Shown here: in pieces, positions 1 through 5,160 of the stretch
How the letters are laid out: each line of letters starts with the position of its first letter
Position numbering within the stretch: the first letter of the stretch is position 1
Origin: JAPLNB01 sp964451955
Lineage (GTDB): Bacteria; Planctomycetota; Phycisphaerae; Tepidisphaerales; Tepidisphaeraceae
DNA length: 11,815 bases
Assembly (NCBI GenBank): GCA_964451955.1
Contig: CAYVKG010000119.1
Location: 1-11,815, forward strand
Direction: 5' to 3'
Notes under the pieces: model-generated
Told to the model about the DNA's origin: nothing
The model's input: only the letters and a program-made list of their open reading frames with translations
Databases searched by the model: none
Translations under genes and position numbers: made by a program

Positions 1-66
1 GATGAGCCGTTGCCGACCGAACCACCGAAGATGTGGGTAATTGAAAGGTTGGCCGAGCGCTCATAG
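1..66 (+). CDS. possible 3' end of an unidentified gene (partial)
   Basis: Frame 1 is open from the first base to a TAG at 64-66 and encodes the tail DEPLPTEPPKMWVIERLAERS. The two other plus frames stop early (TGA at 3-5, TAA at 38-40). The tail has a plausible amphipathic helix ending in charged residues, and a T6 run follows at about 73-78 after a weak CGCT/AGCG stem, as might be seen at the end of a transcript. Only 21 codons are present, so chance is a real alternative and no family can be named. If real, the gene runs in from the left of the window and converges with the beta-helix lipoprotein gene. Confidence 0.35.
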   Translation, partial: DEPLPTEPPKMWVIERLAERS

Positions 67-275
67 CGAGTGTTTTTTCAGGAGGATGGTCAAGAGGCGA
101 GCTGTTTGCGCATGCGGAGAGCGATGCACGAGTCGGGATACCGCGGGGGCACGTATCCATCGTCGGCGATGCGGAGCATGGGCGGGACGGGGAGGTATCC
201 GCGGTATTGGTTTGCGGTCGCAGCGGACCAGATGCGTTGGGGCGGATGGTGATCCGAGGTTGCTGGACTCGGGGT
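67..275 (-). other. gene-poor stretch with an open in-frame tail beyond the beta-helix stop
   Basis: No complete gene is supported here. On the minus strand, the frame of the beta-helix gene stays open after its TAA (276-278) until a TGA at 90-92. The 61 intervening codons have protein-like composition and high G+C at third positions (for example NQYRGYLPVPPMLRIADDGY). The only ATG far enough upstream to matter is near 180, which would give 29 residues with no ribosome binding site. It could be the remnant of a lost C-terminal gene piece or chance. Nothing else is recognisable. Confidence 0.3.
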
Positions 276-2465
276 TTATTTTCCTGCGCGGAGCAGGTTT
301 AGTTTCAGGGTTGCGTAGCCATCGATTTGGAAGTACTCGACGCGGATGCGGTGTTTTCCTGAGAGTCTGAGGTCTGCCTTGTCGAGGGTGGGGACATGCC
401 AGGTCCAGTTATCGATGACTCGTTTGCCGTCGACGTAGACGCGGACGCCATCATCGCTGGTGACTTCGAGGCTGTAGTCACCTTGAGGCAGTGTAATCTG
501 CGTCTCGGCCACGGCGGCATAGTGGCTGTTTGGCAGGCCGGGCGCGAGGGCACCGGTTCCGGCATAGTCGAGGCGGGCGACTTGGTCTTCCTTGATGGCC
601 GGGGCGTTGAGGATTTTGTAGAACGCATCGGCCTGGGTTCGCGGATCGGAGGCGTCTTTGTCCCACTGATAGAACTTGACGTTCCAGTCCATGGGGACCT
701 GGAACTTGCGGTAGGCGAAGCGATAGGGTTGTCCGGCGGGGATTTTCTGACCGAAGGGGGTTGTGATTTCGGGGCCGGAGTAGACGAGGACGAGATTGAG
801 GTCGATGGCCGATCCGGGGGCCAGGGTGACGTCGATGAAACCGGGGACATCGCCGGACTCTGGCGAGACGTAAGCGGCACCATCGGAGCGAATGAGCCGG
901 TATTTTCCGTGAGGGCCGAGGATCTCGAACTTCATTTTGCGTTCGTTGTCCATTCCTTGGCGGCACCAGAGTTTGGGGGATTTGAAGTCATAGGGTCCCC
1001 ACTCGTCGACGAGGATGTATTTGCGTCCTCGGGGATGATCGGGGGGCAACATGGCATTCTGTCCATCGGGCAGTGGCTGGACGCGATACTCGGCCAGAGG
1101 CGCATAATCGACGGGGAGTTCTTTGGCCAGGGGTTCGACGTTGTTGTCCTCGCCGCCGCGGAGGCTGGCGGCAGCAAGGTCATCGGTTGTGGAGAGGTTT
1201 TGGGTGGCGGAGATTTTGCGGCTATCTCTGGCGACGATAGCGGTTTTGCCGCCGTCGAAGAGATTGTGGTGGATCTGGTAATCGCGGCTGCGTGTATCGC
1301 GGGTCTTGGCGTATCCCCAGTTGGGGTCTTGGCGAGCATTTTGCCAGAGCTCGATATGGACGGGGTTGTCGACGAAGCGGTTGTAGGCGATGGTGTTGTT
1401 CTGCCCGTGCTCGATGGAGACACCGCGGGTGTTGTTAGCGATGGTATTGCCGAGGATGAGCGTTTCGAAGGAGTATCCTCCCCAGATGCCATGGTCGCTC
1501 TCTTCGAGGCGGTTGCGGATAAACTTGTTGCGAGAGAAGGTGGCCTCGATGGCATTGGCCGGTGCGCAGGAGAAGTCGTTTTCGTAGAGGAGATTGTCGT
1601 TGCATCCACCTTTTCCGGTATCCATGGTGGTTTGGCCGGCCCAGAGGAAGAACCCGTCGCCGCCATGAGTTGCGGAATTGAAGGCGAAGAGGTTATTGGA
1701 GGACTGTTCGTAGATGAGGATTCCCGCGGAGTCCTGTCCGCGGGAGTAGACGCCGTGGGAGTAGCCGCGGACGCAGAAGTCGATTTTGTTGTGCATGACG
1801 AGATTGCGGCTGGAGCGATACATTCCGAGGCCGACACCGGAGAGGTAAGAGAAGTTGTTGTTGTAGAACTTGCCGTCATCGCATTGGCGGAGCATGAGGC
1901 CATTCTGGCCTCCGATGATGGTGCAGTGGTCGACCTGAGCGTTTGGGCAGTTTTTGAGGTAGATACCGGCACCATAGCGTAGCCATTCGTCGTTTTCGTT
2001 GTGGTGGAAGCTAAGCCAGTCGGCGCCATCTTCGCGTTCGAGGGTGCTCTTGAGGTGCTGTTTCCAGTTGTAAGAGAAGTCACAGTGTGTGAGGCGAATG
2101 GAGGGGGCATCGGTGGCGATGAGGGCCACTTTATAGCCACGGACGACGAGGTTTTTGATGGTGATATTGGAGCCGGAGACGGCGACGGCGGTGCCCGCGT
2201 ACTGGTCGGGCGTGGCGGAGTCGGGGGAGCCGCAGAGGACAGCGCCCTGGAAATCAATGGTGAGGTTGTCGCCGGCGATGCGGAGGGCGGGCTGATCGCC
2301 GTCGGCGGGGAGGTAGTAAGTGCCTGGGGGCAGGCTGGTGGATTGGGCGAGAGTGGCGCCGGGGGTTAGTGGCGGCGCGTCAGGGGGTTGGCGTGAGGCA
2401 CAGCCGAGAGTGCAACCGAGGATTGCCGCCACGATAAGGATGAGGGGTGTTCGCATGGGTGTCAT
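276..2465 (-). CDS. beta-helix lipoprotein with C-terminal PA14 domain
   Basis: This 729-aa predicted lipoprotein has an N-terminal hydrophobic stretch (LILIVAAILG) followed by cysteines at 18 and 22, either of which could be the lipidated residue. Residues about 50-460 are a run of short imperfect repeats rich in N, G and hydrophobic residues (for example SNITIKNLVV, NNTIAYNRFV). This is the pattern of right-handed parallel beta-helix (PbH1/NosD-like) folds, which often bind or cut polysaccharides. Residues about 590-725 form a PA14 domain, with the SDDGVRVYVDGKRVIDNW signature near 670-688; PA14 is commonly carbohydrate-binding. Together they suggest a surface or periplasmic glycan-interacting protein, but no catalytic residues can be assigned. 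The start is uncertain. An in-frame GTG at 2549 would add 28 polar residues before the signal peptide, and ATG 2465 or ATG 2456 gives a proper lipoprotein signal. None has a good Shine-Dalgarno sequence. Confidence 0.88.
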   Translation of the reverse strand: MTPMRTPLILIVAAILGCTLGCASRQPPDAPPLTPGATLAQSTSLPPGTYYLPADGDQPALRIAGDNLTIDFQGAVLCGSPDSATPDQYAGTAVAVSGSNITIKNLVVRGYKVALIATDAPSIRLTHCDFSYNWKQHLKSTLEREDGADWLSFHHNENDEWLRYGAGIYLKNCPNAQVDHCTIIGGQNGLMLRQCDDGKFYNNNFSYLSGVGLGMYRSSRNLVMHNKIDFCVRGYSHGVYSRGQDSAGILIYEQSSNNLFAFNSATHGGDGFFLWAGQTTMDTGKGGCNDNLLYENDFSCAPANAIEATFSRNKFIRNRLEESDHGIWGGYSFETLILGNTIANNTRGVSIEHGQNNTIAYNRFVDNPVHIELWQNARQDPNWGYAKTRDTRSRDYQIHHNLFDGGKTAIVARDSRKISATQNLSTTDDLAAASLRGGEDNNVEPLAKELPVDYAPLAEYRVQPLPDGQNAMLPPDHPRGRKYILVDEWGPYDFKSPKLWCRQGMDNERKMKFEILGPHGKYRLIRSDGAAYVSPESGDVPGFIDVTLAPGSAIDLNLVLVYSGPEITTPFGQKIPAGQPYRFAYRKFQVPMDWNVKFYQWDKDASDPRTQADAFYKILNAPAIKEDQVARLDYAGTGALAPGLPNSHYAAVAETQITLPQGDYSLEVTSDDGVRVYVDGKRVIDNWTWHVPTLDKADLRLSGKHRIRVEYFQIDGYATLKLNLLRAGK

Positions 2466-2549
2466 CTTATCGGTCGAGTTGCCGGGCACAAAGCGGTTGA
2501 GCGGGAAGGAACAGGGATTTCGGGGATGGCGGAATGGGGCGTTTTTCAC

Positions 2550-2579
2550 TTGCCAATTTCAGGCGTGGAGTGGCATGAT
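2550..2579 (+). promoter_or_regulatory. candidate sigma70-like promoter
   Basis: TTGCCA (2550-2555) and CATGAT (2574-2579) lie 18 bases apart on the plus strand, matching the -35 and -10 consensus at 5/6 and 4/6. It would start a transcript near 2586 that meets the terminator at 2664-2691. It is based on sequence match only. Confidence 0.3.
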
Positions 2580-2641
2580 ACCGATTGCGTCTTCCAGTGC
2601 ACGGAATGACGACACGCCAGATCCGCGGACGGCAAACATGG

Positions 2642-2691
2642 ATGGGTTACCCATTGCCACCGTCCAGCGATACGCTGGCGTGCTTTTTTTT
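2642..2691 (+). terminator. tandem hairpins with T8 tract, intrinsic terminator
   Basis: A hairpin ATGGG-TTA-CCCAT (2642-2654) is followed by CCAGCG-ATA-CGCTGG (2664-2678). The second stem can be extended by CAC/GTG pairing out to 2682, and after a single C comes a run of eight T (2684-2691). This is the layout of a Rho-independent terminator on the plus strand. No plus-strand gene lies upstream, so it ends either a small RNA or an attenuated leader of the downstream ribbon-helix-helix gene. Confidence 0.6.
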
Positions 2692-2813
2692 GCGTCCTGC
2701 GTGGACGAGAGTCGCGTGATTATCGGTTGTTGGGTGGTTTGCGGCATTTCCGGTTTGACGTGTTGCGATTTGTATTGGATTTGATTGAGAAGTCCAAACA
2801 CGAGGAGTACCTG

Positions 2814-3074
2814 ATGCAAGCGGCCGTCGCGAAGATGCCGGAAACCCGCACTGACGACATTGGTCGGTCGGTGTTTGCGCAAGTGGATGAACTGACGCTG
2901 GAGGTGCTGGACCGACGAGCGGACGAGGAGGTTCTGCCTCGTTCGTGGTTGATCGCCCGCATTCTGCAGGAATGGGCAGCGGACCACGAGATGGCGTCCG
3001 ACGACCGAACGATAGACCTGGAGCCCCCGCAGAATTGGCAGATTACTGTCGGGGAACTGCGTGCCACGGGCTGA
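2814..3074 (+). CDS. small ribbon-helix-helix (MetJ/Arc/CopG-like) protein
   Basis: This 86-aa soluble protein has the order of elements of a ribbon-helix-helix DNA-binding domain at residues about 18-60: a short strand (RSVFAQV), a helix (DELTLEVLDRRADEE), the turn VLPRS, and a second helix (WLIARILQEWAADHE). The same pattern is typical of CopG/Arc-type repressors and antitoxins, which bind DNA as dimers through the strand. A Trp/Pro-containing C-terminal tail (DLEPPQNWQI) follows. ATG 2814 is chosen because GAGGAG lies six bases upstream; an in-frame TTG at 2727 would add an N-terminal segment without a ribosome site. No toxin gene follows, so a solitary regulator or orphan antitoxin are both possible. 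The family call comes from pattern, not from a search. Confidence 0.7.
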   Translation: MQAAVAKMPETRTDDIGRSVFAQVDELTLEVLDRRADEEVLPRSWLIARILQEWAADHEMASDDRTIDLEPPQNWQITVGELRATG

Positions 3075-3107
3075 ACGATTCTCGACGCCCGGCTTTTCTA
3101 CCACACG

Positions 3108-3153
3108 AGCCCACGAAGCCGCGGGATTCTCCCACCCCCCGGTTTCGTGGGCT
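3108..3153 (+). repeat. long inverted repeat / hairpin after the RHH gene
   Basis: AGCCCACGAAGCC (3108-3120) pairs with GGTTTCGTGGGCT (3141-3153) over 13 positions with one G-T wobble, around a 20-base C-rich loop. It lies 33 bases after the RHH stop codon and could act as a transcript end or RNA-stabilising hairpin. No T tract follows, so it is not a classical intrinsic terminator. Confidence 0.6.
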
Positions 3154-3272
3154 TCTGCTGATTTGGGGGGATCGAGATTCAGGGATGCGGATGTTCTGAT
3201 GGGTGTGTAAGGGGAGGGGAAGGCGTTTTGCGTAAGGGGTGGGCATTGGATCATGTGGGAGGCAGAGGAGCC

Positions 3273-3300
3273 TTGACAATCGGTTTGTGGTGGTTAGGGT
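3273..3300 (+). promoter_or_regulatory. sigma70-like promoter of the cobalamin riboswitch operon
   Basis: A perfect -35 TTGACA (3273-3278) and a -10-like TAGGGT (3295-3300) are separated by 16 bases. The predicted start near 3307 falls just before the first paired base of the riboswitch P1 stem (3310), which strongly supports the assignment. The region just upstream (3155-3272) contains no gene. It has a purine-rich stretch with GTAAGGGG twice, at 3207 and 3232. Confidence 0.7.
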
Positions 3301-3309
3301 AAATGTGAT

Positions 3310-3528
3310 GATAGGTGTTCGGCCGCACCTGTACGGTGTTGGTCGGACTGCAAGAGGGAAGCGTGGTGACCCGCCGAGGAATCGCGGGGAGGCCACCGCG
3401 GACGCGCCGCCGTGATGGGCGTGCGGGCGAGAGATGCCCGCGATGTTTTGCTCATAGAGTCACTGCTGATTGAGAGATTGGCGGGAAGACGAGCAAAGCA
3501 ATGCCCTGAGCCGGAAGACCTGCCTATC
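3310..3528 (+). promoter_or_regulatory. cobalamin (B12) riboswitch aptamer
   Basis: The conserved blocks of the cobalamin riboswitch appear in order. P1 is GATAGG (3310-3315) paired with CCTATC (3523-3528). The core box AAGAGGGAA is at 3352-3360 and is followed by GGTG and, after an enlarged P5 hairpin (CCCGC 3370-3374 with GCGGG 3384-3388), GAATC. The block GCGGACGCGCCGCCGTGAT (about 3398-3416) matches the family's GC.G.CCCGC.ACTGT region. A GC-rich arm GCGGGC/GCCCGC follows, then GTCACTG, GCGGGAAGAC, and the hallmark B12 box GAGCCGGAAGACCTGCC (3508-3524). The ligand is adenosyl- or other cobalamin, and binding normally represses the downstream genes. Which cobalamin form is sensed cannot be decided by eye. 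Confidence 0.95.
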
Positions 3529-3608
3529 GGGATTATTTGGTGTGTGTCCTCGCGAATCCAAGGACGCCTCCCGGGAAGGGCCTGTCTTTTTGACCCTGAC
3601 AGCAAATG

Positions 3609-3648
3609 CCACCCGGTGCTCTGAGCGAGGACCGGGTGGTTTGTTTTT
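3609..3648 (+). terminator. intrinsic terminator, probable riboswitch expression platform
   Basis: CCACCCGGT (3609-3617) and ACCGGGTGG (3631-3639) form a perfect 9-bp stem with a 13-base loop. It is followed by TTTGTTTTT (3640-3648). The terminator lies 80 bases after the aptamer and 44 bases before the first coding sequence, so it is well placed to stop transcription when cobalamin is bound. An alternative pairing of CCGGG (3571-3575) with CCCGG (3612-3616) would break the terminator stem and is a candidate antiterminator. A further hairpin, GCCCCG/CGGGGC (3656-3674), sits directly before the Shine-Dalgarno GGGAAGGA. Confidence 0.85.
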
Positions 3649-3692
3649 GGGTCATGCCCCGCGCGAATCGGGGCGGGAAGGATGGGTGCGTG

Positions 3693-4199
3693 ATGCTGGG
3701 TGGAGTGAGTCGTATTGTTGCGGGGTGTGTGCTTGTGCTGGCGGGTTCGGCCATCGGCAGCGTGATCGAGGTTGGTTCGGGCGGCAACACCGCCGGTCTG
3801 GTGGTCAACTTCAAGGACGGGGCGGCGTATGAATTTTGCGTGCATTTTGATGGGGAGATGACGGGCATCGGTCTGCTGGATGTGGTGGAGGCCAATTCGG
3901 CGCTGGTGGTCCAGAAGCAGGATTTTGGATGGGGCGAGTTCGTGGATGGACTGGCTTTCGAGGGGCACACGAACGCGGGCTATGGCGGGGGTGACGACTG
4001 GTGGCAGTACTGGACGCGGGACGGGGTTGATCAGGAGTGGAAAGCGTCGATGGTTGGCGCGTCGGATCGCGTGGTATTGAGCGGTCAATTTGACGGGTGG
4101 GTTTATGGTCGAGCGAGCGGGCCGGTGGTTCCAGAGCCTGTGGGCATCGTGTTTTTTGTTGCCACGGCGAGCCTGCTGATGCGGCGCAGACAAGTGTAG
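3693..4199 (+). CDS. PEP-CTERM protein, first gene of the cobalamin-riboswitch operon
   Basis: This 168-aa exported protein has a signal peptide at about residues 1-22 (VSRIVAGCVLVLAGSAIGS). It has a C-terminal exosortase-sorting signal: VPEP (146-149), a hydrophobic segment to about 163, then RRR (164-166). PEP-CTERM proteins are sent across the inner membrane and processed by an exosortase, ending at or beyond the cell surface. The roughly 120-residue middle is Gly- and aromatic-rich (DDWWQYWTRDG at 101-111, DGWVYGRA at 134-141) and matches no domain I can name with certainty. ATG 3693 follows GGGAAGGA; GTG 3690 is an equally possible start. Position as the first gene behind a B12 riboswitch suggests repression by cobalamin and a role in its capture or use at the surface. 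That role is inference. Confidence 0.85.
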   Translation: MLGGVSRIVAGCVLVLAGSAIGSVIEVGSGGNTAGLVVNFKDGAAYEFCVHFDGEMTGIGLLDVVEANSALVVQKQDFGWGEFVDGLAFEGHTNAGYGGGDDWWQYWTRDGVDQEWKASMVGASDRVVLSGQFDGWVYGRASGPVVPEPVGIVFFVATASLLMRRRQV

Positions 4200-4230
4200 C
4201 CCCCCCACCGTGGACTCGGAGGAAATGATC

Positions 4231-5154
4231 ATGACTAATCGCAGCAAAACGGCGTGGACGGCCTTGGCGGGGCTTGCACTGGCGATGCTGGCGTCTGGCG
4301 CTGAGGCGTACCTGTTGAGTTTTTCGGATTTCGCCACGGAAGTGGTGGAATATGTTCCGGGCGCGGGCATGTTGAGCGACTATCTGACGGGCGAGGCGTT
4401 CAATGATCCCGCGAACGCCCTGGGTCGTCCGACGATTGACACGACGGGGGACGGTTTCGGCATCAGCCTGGCCGAAGCGGTTCCGGTCATGCCGATTTAC
4501 GGGGCCTTTCGCGCATTTGAGCTGGTCACGATCGGACAAGGGGGGCGATTGACGGTCAAATTTGACCATCGCGTGACGAACGATCCGGCGAATCCATTCG
4601 GGATCGACCTGATCGTGTTCGGGAACGCGGCCGGCGTGGCGCAGGATTACTGGTACAATCGGGATCCTGCGGGACTGGTCATGCTGAGTTCGCTGCGGGG
4701 GGAAGGCGGGATCGTATCGGTCAGCCAGGACGGAATCACGTGGCACACGTTTGGGAGCGGGCCTTATGCGGACACTTTTGCCCCGACGCTGGGCCGAGTT
4801 TATGACCCGAGCCATCCTGACCGGTCGATTGGGGAGTGGAATAGCTGGTGGGGTCGGCCCACGGACCCGACGAGGCCGCTTGATCCGGCACTGGGCATGT
4901 CATCATTCGTGGGCAAGAGCGTTGGGGAGGTTGCCGCTCTATATGGCGAGTCGGCTGGTGGGACTGGTTTTGATATCGGCGAGCTTGGCCTGGACTGGAT
5001 CGAGTACGTCCGGGTGGAGAATCCACCGAACAGCGGAGTCACGCCTGAGATAGACGCGATTTCGGATGTTGCCCCTGCGCCTGAACCGGGGGCGTTTCTG
5101 ATTTTGGGCTTTTGGTCGCTTTCGTTGGGACGGCGCAGAGGGATTTTGAGGTAG
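4231..5154 (+). CDS. PEP-CTERM cell-surface protein, second gene of the cobalamin operon
   Basis: This 307-aa exported protein has a signal peptide at residues about 1-27 (cleavage near AEA-Y). Its mature region is about 250 residues, followed by the C-terminal sorting signal APAPEPG (281-287), a hydrophobic stretch and RRR (301-303). The segments GGRLTVKFDHRV (104-115), NPFGIDLIVFGN (121-132), IVSVSQDGITW (161-171) and LDWIEYVRVE (254-263) recall an uncharacterised family of beta-rich bacterial surface proteins with an F/IVFxN core. This is from memory, not a search. The start at ATG 4231 has GGAGGA seven bases upstream; the in-frame GTG 4210 and ATG 4225 overlap or precede that site. The 31-base gap from the previous gene, without a terminator, places it in the same transcript. 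Confidence 0.85.
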   Translation: MTNRSKTAWTALAGLALAMLASGAEAYLLSFSDFATEVVEYVPGAGMLSDYLTGEAFNDPANALGRPTIDTTGDGFGISLAEAVPVMPIYGAFRAFELVTIGQGGRLTVKFDHRVTNDPANPFGIDLIVFGNAAGVAQDYWYNRDPAGLVMLSSLRGEGGIVSVSQDGITWHTFGSGPYADTFAPTLGRVYDPSHPDRSIGEWNSWWGRPTDPTRPLDPALGMSSFVGKSVGEVAALYGESAGGTGFDIGELGLDWIEYVRVENPPNSGVTPEIDAISDVAPAPEPGAFLILGFWSLSLGRRRGILR

Positions 5155-5160
5155 CGAGCT

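Noticed and set aside
41..370. 109-codon plus-strand frame at the left edge, and a 60-codon frame at 70-252
   Set aside because: Arg/Gly/Cys-rich products without motifs. The AGGAGG at 82-87 abuts an ATG with no spacing, so it is not a working ribosome site.
396..1982. 528-codon plus-strand reading frame opposite the beta-helix gene
   Set aside because: It is antisense to a gene with a signal peptide, repeats and a PA14 domain. Its product is a V/G/D/E-rich string without motifs, typical of reading the complement of GC-rich coding DNA.
932..2257. 441-codon minus-strand frame inside the beta-helix gene
   Set aside because: The product is almost only S, T, P and A, a frame-shifted shadow of the real gene.
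2559..3254. 231-codon minus-strand frame across the RHH gene
   Set aside because: No ribosome site and no motif. It runs through the terminator and inverted repeat, and the opposite strand has a strong Shine-Dalgarno and a recognisable fold.
4200..4206. C7 run between the two PEP-CTERM genes as a slippage site
   Set aside because: It lies in the gap after a stop codon, so length change would not alter a protein; it is also too short to stand out.
3294..4370. 358-codon minus-strand frame over the riboswitch and first PEP-CTERM gene
   Set aside because: It is antisense to conserved riboswitch elements and a PEP-CTERM protein, and the product is low in hydrophobic order with no domain.
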